From positions 124,001-188,000 of the forward strand of contig NZ_BOOO01000030.1 in the NCBI RefSeq assembly GCF_016863275.1: 64,000 nucleotides of DNA. Direction: 5' to 3'. The notes under the pieces are model-generated. The model did not search any database and had not been told where the DNA came from. It saw only the letters and a list, made by a program, of their open reading frames with translations. How positions within the stretch are numbered: position 1 is the stretch's first letter; the number at the start of each line of letters is the position of its first letter. This stretch comes from Planotetraspora mira (lineage in GTDB: Bacteria > Actinomycetota > Actinomycetes > Streptosporangiales > Streptosporangiaceae). Below are positions 1-8,707 of this stretch, one piece after another. Position numbers and translations under genes: made by a program.

Positions 1-54
1 GTCGACGTGTCCGACGATCCGTCCTGGAGCGCCGTCGCGCACTTCCTGACCTGA
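1..54 (+). CDS. C-terminal end of an unidentified protein (partial)
   Basis: Frame 1 is open from the window edge for 17 codons, ending AVAHFLT, and stops at TGA 52-54. The stop falls inside a run of CTGAC pentamers. Nothing can be said about function. The frame points at the convergent cysteine desulfurase gene. It is called a gene end only because it is open, has actinobacterial codon use and sits just before a convergent gene; it could be chance. Confidence 0.4.
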   Translation, partial: VDVSDDPSWSAVAHFLT

Positions 55-95
55 CCCGACCTGACCTGACCTGACCTGGCCTGCCCTGATCTGGG
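46..95. repeat. CTGAC pentanucleotide tandem repeat
   Basis: About ten consecutive 5-bp units (CTGAC, with CCGAC, CTGGC, CTGCC, CTGAT and CTGGG variants) lie between the partial gene at the left edge and the convergent cysteine desulfurase stop. The stop codon of the left gene is inside the repeat. It looks like a slippage-generated microsatellite. Confidence 0.8.
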
Positions 96-101
96 CCCGG
101 C

Positions 102-1271
102 TCAGCCTCCGGAGACCGAGGTGAGCCCGGCGCGGCGGGCGCGCTCCACGACCATGCCGATGACCTCGGCCACCCGCTCCACGTCGGCCACGGTCGAAGT
201 GTGGCCGAGGGAGAACCGCAGCGAGCCGCGGGCGCGGGCGCCGTCCTGCCCCATCGCCAGGAGCACGTGGGACGGCTGCGCCACACCGGCCGAGCAGGCC
301 GATCCGGTCGAGCACTCCACTCCCCTGGCGTCGAGCAGCATGAGCAACGCGTCGCCCTCGCAGCCGGGGAAGGAGAAGTGGGCGTTCCCCGGCAGCCGCT
401 CGGTGGGATGACCGTTCACGATGACGTCGGGGACGGCCTTGCGCACCCGGCAGATCAGGTCGTCGCGCAGGATGGACAGCCGCTCGGCGGTGTCGGCGCG
501 GCGGTCGACGGCCGCGCGCACGGCGGCCGCGAACCCCGCGATGGCGGGGGCGTCCAGCGTGCCCGACCTGACGTCGCGTTCCTGCCCGCCGCCGTGCAGC
601 ACCGGCACCGGGTCGACGCCGCGTGCCAGCAGCAGCGCGCCGACGCCGATGGGACCGCCCACCTTGTGCCCGGAGACCGTCATCGCGTCGACGCCCGACT
701 CGGCGAACGACACGGGGAGTTGGGCGACCGCCTGCACGGCGTCGGTGTGGAACGGGATGCCGTATTCGTGCGCGATCGCGGCGAGCGCCTTGATCGGCTG
801 TACGGTTCCCACCTCGTTGTTGGCCCACATCACGCTCACCAGGGCGACGCCCTCCGGGTCGCGCTCGATGGCGGCGCGAAGCGTGTCGGGGTGCACGCGC
901 CCGTGCTCGTCGACCTCGAGGAGTTCGGCCGTCGCACCGTGGTTTTCGGCCAGCCAATGGGCGGGGTCGAGCGCCGCGTGATGCTCCACCGCACTGACCA
1001 GGACCCTCGGCCGCTTCCTGGCCCAGAACAACCCCTTGATCGCCAGGTTGTCGGCCTCGGTGCCGCCGGCGGTGAAGACGACCTCGCTCGGCCGGGCCCC
1101 CAGCGCGCTCGCGATCGTCTCCCGGGACTCCTCCACGACACGGCGGGTGCGCCGGCCTGTCGCGTGCAGGGAGGAGGCGTTGCCCACCTGCCCCAACTGC
1201 GCGGTCATGGCCTCGAGCGCCTCGGGAAGCATGGGGGTGGTCGAGGCATGGTCCAGATACGCAGTTCCCAC
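102..1271 (-). CDS. Cysteine desulfurase (NifS/IscS family)
   Basis: PLP enzyme expected to take sulfur from L-cysteine as a persulfide for Fe-S cluster assembly or tRNA thiolation. The 389-residue protein opens with YLDHASTTP, the usual family start. It has the His pair at 97-98, Asp177 (HTDAVQ) for the PLP ring nitrogen, the Schiff-base Lys203 in SGHK, and the mobile active-site loop STGSACSAG with the likely nucleophile Cys326. The start is GTG at 1271 behind GGAGGGG. Length is normal for the family. No tRNA thiolase or Fe-S scaffold gene is visible beside it, so its acceptor cannot be inferred here. Confidence 0.93.
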   Translation of the reverse strand: MGTAYLDHASTTPMLPEALEAMTAQLGQVGNASSLHATGRRTRRVVEESRETIASALGARPSEVVFTAGGTEADNLAIKGLFWARKRPRVLVSAVEHHAALDPAHWLAENHGATAELLEVDEHGRVHPDTLRAAIERDPEGVALVSVMWANNEVGTVQPIKALAAIAHEYGIPFHTDAVQAVAQLPVSFAESGVDAMTVSGHKVGGPIGVGALLLARGVDPVPVLHGGGQERDVRSGTLDAPAIAGFAAAVRAAVDRRADTAERLSILRDDLICRVRKAVPDVIVNGHPTERLPGNAHFSFPGCEGDALLMLLDARGVECSTGSACSAGVAQPSHVLLAMGQDGARARGSLRFSLGHTSTVADVERVAEVIGMVVERARRAGLTSVSGG

Positions 1272-1308
1272 GGCCCCTCCAGATTCCTTACCTCAGCCAA
1301 CCAAGCGT

Positions 1309-1340
1309 ATCCGGGGTTCGGCGACGCTCCATCCCCGGAT
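1309..1340. promoter_or_regulatory. Inverted repeat between the divergent desulfurase and TetR genes
   Basis: ATCCGGGG (1309-1316) and CCCCGGAT (1333-1340) form perfect 8-bp arms separated by 16 bp. It lies in the short divergent intergenic region 38 bp before the TetR start, so it is a possible operator. The spacing is long for a single TetR dimer, so this is tentative. Confidence 0.35.
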
Positions 1341-1377
1341 TTGGCTACTTAACCGTCCAGCCGGTACAGTAACGGCC

Positions 1378-1869
1378 ATGAGGAGGGACGAGCTACTCGA
1401 CGCGGCGGAATGCCTGCTGGAGGACCAGGGGTCCCAGGGGCTCACGCTGGCCGCCGTGGCCGAGCGTGCCGGCGTCAGCAAGGGCGGTCTCCTCTATCAC
1501 TTCTCGGGCAAGGAAGCCCTGATCAAGGCCATGATCGAGCGCCTCATCGGCGAATTCGACGCGATGATCGAGGCACAGCACGAGAGCACGTACACAAGGG
1601 CCTATCTGAAGGCGACCTTCGAGGCCATCGAGACCGGCAGGCTCAGACGCTGGGCCGTGGTGACGGGGGCGGCGGGTGATCCGGCGCTCCTCGCACCACT
1701 GCGGGAGGCGATGGCCCGCTGGCACCGGCACGGCCTCGACGACGAGCCTCATCCGCAGACGTCCCAGATCGTACGGCTGGCGTGCGAGGGCGTCTGGGAG
1801 GTCGCCACCCACTGTCCCGCGATCGTCGACTACGGAGCGGTCCGGCAGGGACTTCTCGCCCTGCTCTGA
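1378..1869 (+). CDS. TetR-family transcriptional regulator
   Basis: A 163-residue protein. The N-terminal helix-turn-helix (about residues 5-50) has the TetR signature LTLAAVAERAGVSKGGLLYH followed by F. The C-terminal ligand domain is short and resembles the TetR_C family often found beside MFS pumps. The ATG at 1378 is chosen because the DNA-binding domain begins within a few residues; the frame is open further upstream but that part has no TetR similarity. The next gene on the same strand is an MFS transporter, so local control of efflux is the likely role (inference). The stop overlaps a terminator hairpin, so the two genes are probably not one transcript. Confidence 0.88.
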   Translation: MRRDELLDAAECLLEDQGSQGLTLAAVAERAGVSKGGLLYHFSGKEALIKAMIERLIGEFDAMIEAQHESTYTRAYLKATFEAIETGRLRRWAVVTGAAGDPALLAPLREAMARWHRHGLDDEPHPQTSQIVRLACEGVWEVATHCPAIVDYGAVRQGLLALL

Positions 1870-1890
1870 GCCCCTTTGCCGGGCTCTTTT
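1868..1890 (+). terminator. Intrinsic terminator after the TetR gene
   Basis: GAGCCC (1868-1873), a 7-nt loop and GGGCTC (1881-1886) are followed directly by TTTT. Further T-runs follow in 1891-1916. The stem starts inside the TGA stop codon. Confidence 0.65.
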
Positions 1891-2009
1891 CTGAGCTCTT
1901 TTCTGATCCCTTTTTGGTGGTCGCCCCTTCCGGCAAGTCAACCGGTAAGGGCGACCGGCTTCTGTCTGCCCGCTTCACCCGACTCGGAAACCCTGGAAAG
2001 GAACCCGTG

Positions 2010-3209
2010 ATGACCCGCGCCCTGAGGAAGGCCCGCTACGGTGCCGTCCTCACGTTCGTCCTGGCCGGCCTTATGTGCGGAACGTTCACCGTGCGCCTTC
2101 CCGCGCTGGCGGACCGGCTCCGGTTACCGGAGTCGTCCGTCGGCGTCGCCCTGCTCGCCTGGGGCGTCGGCGCGCTGCTGAGCATGCAGGCGATGCGGGT
2201 GGTCATGGCGAGAGTCGGCAGCCGCGGCGTCCTCAGGATCGCGGCCCCGCTCTGCGCGGTCTCGCTGGTGCTCGTCGCCTTCGCCCCCACCTTCCCGCTC
2301 ATGGTGCTGGCCACCGCCGCCTTCGGAATGGCCTTCGGCGCGGTGGACGTCGCCATGAACGCCCAGGGCTCGGCGGTCGAGCAGGCCTACGGTCACTCGC
2401 TGATGAGCGGCATGCACGCGGGCTGGTGCGTGGGCGCGATCTCGGCGGGGCTCGTCGGCACCGTCGCCATCGCGGCCGATCTGTCGCTCACCGCCCACCT
2501 GACGGTGATCGCACTGATCTCGCTCCCCGTCGTGGCCGTCCTGAGCCGCACCTACGTGGCGGACCCGGCCACCACGCCCGAGCCGGGTCACTCCCGCAAG
2601 AGGCTGCCCGGTGTGATCTACCTTCTCGGTGCGATCACGTTCGGCGCGTTCATGATCGAGGGCATCGTCGCCGACTGGAACGGGCTCTACCTCCTCGACA
2701 CGCTCCGCGCCCCGGAGGCGCTCGCCGCACTCGGCTACCCGGCCTTCGAGGCGGGCATGCTGCTCGGCCGGCTCTCCGGAGACCGGCTCCGCGGCAAGTT
2801 CGGCGCACGCGGGCTGATCCTCTTCTCCGGTGGAGCGACCGCGACCACGTTCCTGCTGGTCGTCGCCGCCCCGTCCGCCCTCGCCGCCGTAGGCGCCATG
2901 ATCTTCGTCGGCATGGCCGTGGCGACGATCTCGCCGATGGCCCTGTCTCTTGCGGGCACGGCGACGGCGAACCCCGGTCCGGCGATCGCCCAGGCGGGGG
3001 CGATGGGCTACGCGGGCCTGCTCCTCGGTCCGGTCGTGATCGGCCTGCTGTCCTCGCTCACCTCGCTGCGGGCCGCCATGGCGACCGCGGTCGTGCTCGG
3101 CCTGTTCGTGGCCGGCGCCGCCCGCTTCCTGCCGAAGCCGCTGCCGGTGGTCCTCGGGACGGAGACGCTGACGGAGTTGGAGGAGGAGCCGATGGCGATC
3201 GCCGCCTGA
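2010..3209 (+). CDS. MFS transporter
   Basis: A 399-residue integral membrane protein with about 12 hydrophobic segments and a hydrophilic loop near the middle (TTPEPGHSRKRLPG), typical of the 6+6 major facilitator fold. The first half contains FGMAFGAVDVAMNAQG and the second starts YLLGAITFGAFMIEG. This pattern is that of the YbjJ/FucP-like branch of poorly characterised MFS proteins. Substrate cannot be assigned. The start is ATG 2010 behind GGAAAGGAA, with a GTG one codon upstream as alternative. The neighbouring TetR gene may regulate it. Confidence 0.87.
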   Translation: MTRALRKARYGAVLTFVLAGLMCGTFTVRLPALADRLRLPESSVGVALLAWGVGALLSMQAMRVVMARVGSRGVLRIAAPLCAVSLVLVAFAPTFPLMVLATAAFGMAFGAVDVAMNAQGSAVEQAYGHSLMSGMHAGWCVGAISAGLVGTVAIAADLSLTAHLTVIALISLPVVAVLSRTYVADPATTPEPGHSRKRLPGVIYLLGAITFGAFMIEGIVADWNGLYLLDTLRAPEALAALGYPAFEAGMLLGRLSGDRLRGKFGARGLILFSGGATATTFLLVVAAPSALAAVGAMIFVGMAVATISPMALSLAGTATANPGPAIAQAGAMGYAGLLLGPVVIGLLSSLTSLRAAMATAVVLGLFVAGAARFLPKPLPVVLGTETLTELEEEPMAIAA

Positions 3210-3256
3210 CCATGGCACGGCGACAGCCGTACGGGATGGGCCCGGAGAAGCGGAAA

Positions 3257-3283
3257 CGGCGCCGCACGTGTCGTGCGGCGCCG
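3257..3283. terminator. Strong hairpin between convergent MFS and etfA genes
   Basis: CGGCGCCGCACG (3257-3268) and its exact complement (3272-3283) are separated by a 3-nt loop: a 12-bp perfect GC stem. It lies between the convergent MFS and etfA ends and can act in both directions. There is no U-tract, which is common for actinobacterial terminators. Confidence 0.65.
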
Positions 3284-3331
3284 CTCCCGTCAGTGCCTGC
3301 GTCTGCTCGCGCTGCTGACTATTCGCGCCGG

Positions 3332-4285
3332 CTACTTGCGCTTCTCGATCTCTTCGGTCAACTGCGGGACGACCTGGAAGAGGTCGCCCACGACGCCGAA
3401 GTCGGCGATCTCGAAGATCGGGGCCTCGGAGTCCTTGTTGATCACGACGATGGTCTTCGAGGTCTGCATGCCCGCCCGGTGCTGGATGGCACCGGAGATG
3501 CCGGCCGCGACGTAGAGCTGCGGCGACACCGTCTTGCCCGTCTGCCCGACCTGGAACTGGTGCGGATACCAGCCCGCGTCGGTGGCGGCACGCGAGGCGC
3601 CGACCGCCGCGCCGAGCGAGTCGGCCAGCTTCTCGATGATCGAGAAGTTCTCGCCGGAGCCGACGCCGCGGCCACCGGAGACCACGATCGCCGCCTCGGT
3701 GAGCTCGGGACGGGCGCCCCTCTCCTGCTTGACCCGCTCGACGACCTTCGCTCCGCGAGCGGCGTCCGACAGGGCGATCTCGACCTTCTCCTCGGCGCCC
3801 GCGCCAGGCTCGGCCACGGGAGCGGTGGAGTTCGGGCGGACCGCCACGATCGGCGTGCCCTTGGTCACGCGGCTGCGCACGTTGACGCCACCGCCGAAGA
3901 TCGACTGGTCGGCCACGAAGCCCTCGCCCAGACCCACCGCGTCGGTGATCACACCGGAGTCGGTCTTGATGGCCAGGCGGCCCGCGATCTCCTTGCCCTC
4001 GGCCGTGGCGGCGACGAGCACCGCGGCCGGCGAGGCCTCGGACACGAGCTTGGCCAGCAACTCGGCCTTCGGAGCCACGACGTAGTCGGCGATCTCCTCG
4101 CTCTCCGCCACGTAGATCTTGCCCGCGCCGTATTCTGCGAGCTTGGCCTTCGCGGCGTCGGTGTAACCGGGGCCGGCCCAGACGGCGGACGGTTCGCCCA
4201 GCGACCGCGCCAGGGTCAGCAGTTCGAGGGTGACCTTCTTGACGTCACCGTCGGCGTGCTCGACGAGCACCAGAATCTCACTCAT
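3332..4285 (-). CDS. etfA: Electron transfer flavoprotein alpha subunit
   Basis: A 317-residue FAD-binding subunit that accepts electrons from acyl-CoA dehydrogenases and passes them to the quinone pool. The N-terminus [13 protein letters not shown] begins the alpha/beta domain I. The C-terminal FAD domain is clear: [20 protein letters not shown], then [34 protein letters not shown] and the terminal [20 protein letters not shown]. Start ATG 4285 has an AGGGGCG ribosome site; the longer reading frame runs into etfB and is rejected. It lies 11 bp after etfB. The fadE28/fadE29 dehydrogenases at 44-46 kb are plausible clients. Confidence 0.96.
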   Translation of the reverse strand: MSEILVLVEHADGDVKKVTLELLTLARSLGEPSAVWAGPGYTDAAKAKLAEYGAGKIYVAESEEIADYVVAPKAELLAKLVSEASPAAVLVAATAEGKEIAGRLAIKTDSGVITDAVGLGEGFVADQSIFGGGVNVRSRVTKGTPIVAVRPNSTAPVAEPGAGAEEKVEIALSDAARGAKVVERVKQERGARPELTEAAIVVSGGRGVGSGENFSIIEKLADSLGAAVGASRAATDAGWYPHQFQVGQTGKTVSPQLYVAAGISGAIQHRAGMQTSKTIVVINKDSEAPIFEIADFGVVGDLFQVVPQLTEEIEKRK

Positions 4286-4296
4286 CTCGACGCCCC

Positions 4297-5076
4297 TCAG
4301 ACGAACTTCTTCGACGCGAGGAACTCGGCGGCCTTGACGCCGCCGTCGCCCTCGTCCTTGACGACGGTGCCCGCCGCACGGGGCGGCGCGGCCGCGAAGT
4401 CCACGACCTCGCTCCACGCGCTCGCCAGACCGACCTGGTCGGCCGAGATCTCCGCGTCGCCGATGGCGAGCGTCTCGACCGGCTTCTTCTTGGCGGCCAT
4501 GATGCCCTTGAAGGACGGGTACCGCGGCTCGTTGATCTTCTCGACCACGGACACGACGGCGGGCAGCGAGGCCTCCACCTTGTCGTAGCCGTAGTCGGTC
4601 ACCCGCTGGATCGCGATGGCCGATCCGTCCACCTCGACCTTGTTGGCGAGGGTCAGCTGAGGCGTGCCCAGCCGCTCGGCCAGCATCGCGGCGAGCACGC
4701 CGGTGCGGGCGTCGGTCGACTCCGAACCCAGGATCACCAGGTCGAAGCCGATCTTCTTGAGCGTCTCCGCCAGGGCGTAGGAGGTCGACAGGGCGTCCGA
4801 CCCGCGCAGCGCGTCGTCGCTGAGGTGGACGGCCTTGTCGGCGCCCATCGCGAGCGCCTTGCGGATGGTCTCGGTGGCCTTGGCCGGGCCCATGGAAAGG
4901 ACGGTCACCTCACCCCCGTGAGCCTCCTTGAGTCGCAGCGCCTCCTCGACGGCGTACTCGTCGAGCTCGTTGACGACGCCGTCGGCGGCGTCGCGGTCGA
5001 GCGTCTTGTCATCGGACCTCAGCTTGCGCTCGGTCGCCGTGTCGGGGACCTGCTTCACGCAGACGACGATGTTCAT
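4297..5076 (-). CDS. etfB: Electron transfer flavoprotein beta subunit
   Basis: A 259-residue partner of EtfA. MNIVVCVKQVPDTATERKL is the characteristic EtfB start. The AMP-binding segment (VLSMGPAKATETIRKALAMGADKAVHLSD) and the motif DLVILGSESTDARTG are present, as is the region just after it (LAERLGTPQLTLA) that in this family holds the recognition loop for dehydrogenases. ATG 5076 is chosen because the open frame upstream has no EtfB similarity. First gene of the etfBA operon. Confidence 0.96.
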   Translation of the reverse strand: MNIVVCVKQVPDTATERKLRSDDKTLDRDAADGVVNELDEYAVEEALRLKEAHGGEVTVLSMGPAKATETIRKALAMGADKAVHLSDDALRGSDALSTSYALAETLKKIGFDLVILGSESTDARTGVLAAMLAERLGTPQLTLANKVEVDGSAIAIQRVTDYGYDKVEASLPAVVSVVEKINEPRYPSFKGIMAAKKKPVETLAIGDAEISADQVGLASAWSEVVDFAAAPPRAAGTVVKDEGDGGVKAAEFLASKKFV

Positions 5077-5231
5077 GGCCGGTGGCCGACCTCCCCTTTC
5101 CGTACGGCTGACGCCGCGATTTATCGGACGCGCCCGTGGGGGTACGCGCACGTCTTGCAAGACTGCCAGGAGCTCGAAAGCCCGATGACAGCGGGTGGCC
5201 CGGAGTTCTCCCTGGTCCCCAGGCGCCATGT

Positions 5232-5243
5232 TACCCATCGGTA
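5232..5243. promoter_or_regulatory. TACC-N4-GGTA inverted repeat upstream of etfBA
   Basis: TACCCATCGGTA has matching 4-bp outer arms and lies about 155 bp upstream of the etfB start, in the 284-bp region between etfB and the first kinase stop. It could be an operator or part of a promoter. Arms this short arise by chance often, and nothing else convincing is seen in 5077-5360. Confidence 0.25.
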
Positions 5244-5360
5244 GCTTGGTCGCAAACCTCCGGGCACGGGCGACGTGACCGTGCTCATACCCGGAAGTCC
5301 GCTCCCGCCACGATACCGAACTTTATTCCAGAACCTGAAGCCGCCCCCACGCGGCCGCCG

Positions 5361-6701
5361 TCAACTGGCGACGACGAGGGCGATCAGCAGGAACAGGACG
5401 GTGCCTACGGCGAGCAGCAGCGTCGTCGTGCTGAACAGGCTGCTCAGCAGGGCCCAAACGGCCACGACGCCGACGCCGCCCATGACGTCCACGAGCACGC
5501 GGGAGCGCGATCTCGCGAGCAGCCCCAGCCCGGCGTCGGTGACGACCCCGATGCCGTACAGCACGAGCATCAGGAGCGAGACCTCGGGCACGTACTGCCG
5601 GGCCGCCGCCGCGAAGAGCCCGATGACCAGACTCGAACCGATCACCCAGCGGCGGTGCAGCTTCTGGCGATGCCGGGCTCGCACGTCCTCGATCGATCGC
5701 TTCTTCGCGGTGGGCCGCCACTCCTGGGTCCGCGCATCGTTGATCCCGCCGACGGAGGTCACCTCGGCGTCCCGGTGGTCGAGCGGGTGCCGTCCACGCG
5801 GCGGGCCCGGATCGGCGTATCCGTTGAAGGGCGGAAGCTCACTCGAGTACAGCGGGGCGGACTGGGCCGGTCGTCTGCCCGCGCCACGGGACTCGGCCGG
5901 CTCGGCCACCGCGGGGGCGGCCGCTCCGAGACGTGCGGCGAGTTGCGGCGCGGTCGGCCGGGTTTCCGGATCGGTCCGCAGGCACTCCGCGAGCAGCGGG
6001 CCGAGCCAGGAGGGGACACCGGACAGGTCCGGCTCGCGATGGACCACCCGGTAGGCGACCGCCGCCGCCGGTCCGGTCCCGTACGGCTGGCGGCCCGCCG
6101 CGGCGAACGCCAGGGTCGCGGCCCAGGCGAAGACGTCCGCCTCCGGGCCGGCGTCACGCCCCTCCAGCACCTCGGGAGCCAGGTAGCCCGGCGTGCCGAT
6201 CACGGCCCCTGACGCCGTGACCGAGGCGGACTCGAGCGCGCAGGCGATCCCGAAGTCGATCACGTACGGCTCGCCGTCGGCGATGATCACATTGGCCGGT
6301 TTCAGATCCCGGTGGACGACCCCCGCCGCGTGGATCGACCCGAGGGCCTCGGAGAGCCCCCGCGCGAGCCGTACGAGCTCGTCGCCCCGGACCGGCCCGT
6401 CGGACGCGATCACCGTGTTGAGCGGGCGGCCCTGCACGTAGCGGGTGACGATGTAGGGCCGCGGCCCGGTCAGCGAGGCGTCGAGGACCTCGGCGATGTG
6501 AGGCCCGCGCACGCGGCGCATCGTCTCGACCTCGCGGGCGAGCCGGGTGAGCGCGAAGGCGTCGGACGCGACATGGGGATGGAGCACCTTGACCGCGACG
6601 GTGTGCCCCCCGGCGTCGAGCGCCAGGTGCACCTCGCCGAATCCGCCGGAGCCCAGCAAGGAGAGCAGGCGATAGGAGCCGAGGTCTTCCTGCGAACTCA
6701 T
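5361..6701 (-). CDS. Membrane Ser/Thr protein kinase, third of a tandem trio
   Basis: A 446-residue protein. The kinase domain covers about residues 8-265, with Gly-rich loop LGSGGFGEVHLAL, catalytic VAVKVL Lys, VVHRDLKPANVII, IDFGIA (DFG) and GTPGYLAPE (APE), so it should be active. A linker rich in charged residues and Pro follows. The C-terminal 110 residues carry about four hydrophobic segments (starting near WVIGSSLVIGLFAAA) with no PASTA or other sensor domain, so the kinase domain is cytoplasmic and tethered at its C-terminus. Start ATG 6701 has a GGGAG site. It follows the second kinase by 23 bp. Confidence 0.9.
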   Translation of the reverse strand: MSSQEDLGSYRLLSLLGSGGFGEVHLALDAGGHTVAVKVLHPHVASDAFALTRLAREVETMRRVRGPHIAEVLDASLTGPRPYIVTRYVQGRPLNTVIASDGPVRGDELVRLARGLSEALGSIHAAGVVHRDLKPANVIIADGEPYVIDFGIACALESASVTASGAVIGTPGYLAPEVLEGRDAGPEADVFAWAATLAFAAAGRQPYGTGPAAAVAYRVVHREPDLSGVPSWLGPLLAECLRTDPETRPTAPQLAARLGAAAPAVAEPAESRGAGRRPAQSAPLYSSELPPFNGYADPGPPRGRHPLDHRDAEVTSVGGINDARTQEWRPTAKKRSIEDVRARHRQKLHRRWVIGSSLVIGLFAAAARQYVPEVSLLMLVLYGIGVVTDAGLGLLARSRSRVLVDVMGGVGVVAVWALLSSLFSTTTLLLAVGTVLFLLIALVVAS

Positions 6702-6724
6702 CCCGCTCCCTCCGTGCCGGCGCG

Positions 6725-8707
6725 TCAGTTCCAGAAGCTCAGGAACCCGAGCCCGAGCTTGTCCAGGAGATCGCCGAACAGACCGCTCACGATGTTGGCG
6801 ACGGTCTGCTTGCCCTGCCGGGTCAACTCGGTGATGACCTCGTGTGGCGGCCGCCACGGCGTCCAGACGGGGCTGGCGGACATCGCCGTCAGCACGGCGA
6901 AGAACGCCAGTGCGCCCACGGCGATCGTGACGACCATGGCGGCGCCCGGGCTGCGGATGGAGGAGCTCAGCGTCCTCGCGACGGCCTTGCGCGGCGCGCC
7001 GCCTCCGGGCAGGAGGAACAGCCCGGCCACGAAGGCGGCGACGGCGTACGCGGCCGATCGGTCGGTGCTCAGATCCCCGAGGTAATAGAGACCGCCCCAC
7101 GCGCACACGGCGAACATCGCGGCGAGCGGCACCTGGACCACGGTCATGAGCGCGGCCTTGATCAGCGCCCACGGCGCCCCGACCACGGCGAGAAGAGGGT
7201 CGGCGCCGCTGTTGCCCCGGATCGACCGTCGCTCCGCGACACCTTCGAAGAGGTAGTGCGCCACGCGCAGGCACACCGACAGGGCGACGGCGACCAGGGC
7301 CATGGTCACCGGGAGGATGCAGGTCAGAGCCACCAGCGCGACGAGCAGAGACGCCGACACGAGCGGATGGCTGCCCCGATAGGGAGTCTTGTGCTGCTCG
7401 CCCGCCTGCGGCCGGGACTGCGTGGACGCTCCGCCCGCCGCCTGCCCAGGCGGCGGGACGGTCGCCCGCGGGTCCGGATATCCGGCCACTCGCTGGTCGG
7501 GCTGCGGTGGCGGCGGCTGACCGGCCGACGGCCGATAAGCGGCCGGCTGGTACGGCGCGGGCTGGTACGGCGCCGGCTGGTAGGCAGGCGGCTGCTGAGG
7601 CTGCAGTTGGTGAGGCTGCGGCTGCTGAGGCTGCGCCGTTCCGTAGCCGGGCGGGGCCTGGCGCGGCCCGGGCGGCTCGCGGCGCGGGCGCTCCTGCCTG
7701 ACGTAGTTCACCGGAGGGAGCAGGTCGGAGTAACTGTCGTCGGAGGCGTCCGGTCCCTGGCGCCGCTCCGGACGCCCCGGCCAGGTGATGTCGTCGTCGA
7801 GGACCCTCGTGCCGTCGGGGACGCGCCCGTTGCCGCCCGCCCCGAGCACCCGGGTGCCGCCGTCCTGCGCGTTCTCGTGCAGCGCGGTCACGGATGGGTC
7901 GAGCGTCTGGGTGAGCCTGAGCAACGACCCGGCGGACGGCCGGGATCCGACCTCGGTGGCCAGGGCGAGCCTGAGCCAGGCCCGCAACCACGCCGGCGCC
8001 TGGTCGACGTTCGCCTTGCCCTCGAGGATGCGGAAGCAGACCGCCTCGAACGTGCCCGTGCCGAACGGCGGCTTGCCCGTCGCCGCGAAGAACACCGTGG
8101 CCGCCAGGGCGTGCACGTCGGCCGCCTGAGTGATCTCCGAGTCCCGGATGATCTCAGGGGCCAGATATCCGGGCGTGCCGACGAACATCCCCGTCTGCGT
8201 GAGCCGGGTGGCGTTGACCAGGTGCGCGATGCCGAAGTCGATGACAAGCGGCTCGCCGCCGACCAGCATCACGTTCGCGGGCTTCAGGTCGCGATGGATG
8301 ACGTCCGCCGCGTGGATGGACGTGAGCGCCTCGCACAGCCCCCGGGCGAGACGGATGATCTCCCGGTCCGGAAGCGGCCCGTCTTCCTGCACGGCCTGCT
8401 CCAGCGTGCGGCCGGGCGCGTACCTGGTGACGATGTACGGCATGGCGCCGGTCAGGTCGGCGTCGAGGACCTCGGCCACCCGCCCGCTGCGGACGCGGCG
8501 CATGGTCTCGACCTCGCGGGTGAGACGGTCGCGCGCCTTGAGGTCGGAGGCCACATGAGGATGCAGGACCTTGACGGCCACCTCGCGCCCCTCGACGTCC
8601 AGCCCGAGGTGGACGACTCCCATGCCGCCCTCGCCCAGCGGGCGTAACAGCCGGTAGGGACCGATTCGTTCCGGAGCCTCAGTAGCCGACATGTCGTCCC
8701 CCGTCAC
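6725..8707 (-). CDS. Membrane Ser/Thr protein kinase, second of a tandem trio
   Basis: A 660-residue protein. The kinase domain (about 15-275) has LGEGGMGVVHLGL, VAVKVLHP, VIHRDLKPANVML, IDFGIAHL and GTPGYLAPEI, and is clearly paralogous to both neighbours. A Pro/Gln-rich disordered linker follows, with repeated YQPA units (about 365-430). The last 200 residues hold several hydrophobic segments. GTG 8707 overlaps the upstream stop (GTGA), implying translational coupling; ATG 8692, behind GGGGGA, is an equally good start five residues later. No extracellular ligand-binding domain is recognisable. Confidence 0.88.
   Translation of the reverse strand: MTGDDMSATEAPERIGPYRLLRPLGEGGMGVVHLGLDVEGREVAVKVLHPHVASDLKARDRLTREVETMRRVRSGRVAEVLDADLTGAMPYIVTRYAPGRTLEQAVQEDGPLPDREIIRLARGLCEALTSIHAADVIHRDLKPANVMLVGGEPLVIDFGIAHLVNATRLTQTGMFVGTPGYLAPEIIRDSEITQAADVHALAATVFFAATGKPPFGTGTFEAVCFRILEGKANVDQAPAWLRAWLRLALATEVGSRPSAGSLLRLTQTLDPSVTALHENAQDGGTRVLGAGGNGRVPDGTRVLDDDITWPGRPERRQGPDASDDSYSDLLPPVNYVRQERPRREPPGPRQAPPGYGTAQPQQPQPHQLQPQQPPAYQPAPYQPAPYQPAAYRPSAGQPPPPQPDQRVAGYPDPRATVPPPGQAAGGASTQSRPQAGEQHKTPYRGSHPLVSASLLVALVALTCILPVTMALVAVALSVCLRVAHYLFEGVAERRSIRGNSGADPLLAVVGAPWALIKAALMTVVQVPLAAMFAVCAWGGLYYLGDLSTDRSAAYAVAAFVAGLFLLPGGGAPRKAVARTLSSSIRSPGAAMVVTIAVGALAFFAVLTAMSASPVWTPWRPPHEVITELTRQGKQTVANIVSGLFGDLLDKLGLGFLSFWN

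Noticed and set aside
2075-4588. An 837-codon open frame on the plus strand.
   Set aside because: It overlaps the MFS gene in another frame and runs antisense to etfA/etfB; low-complexity shadow.
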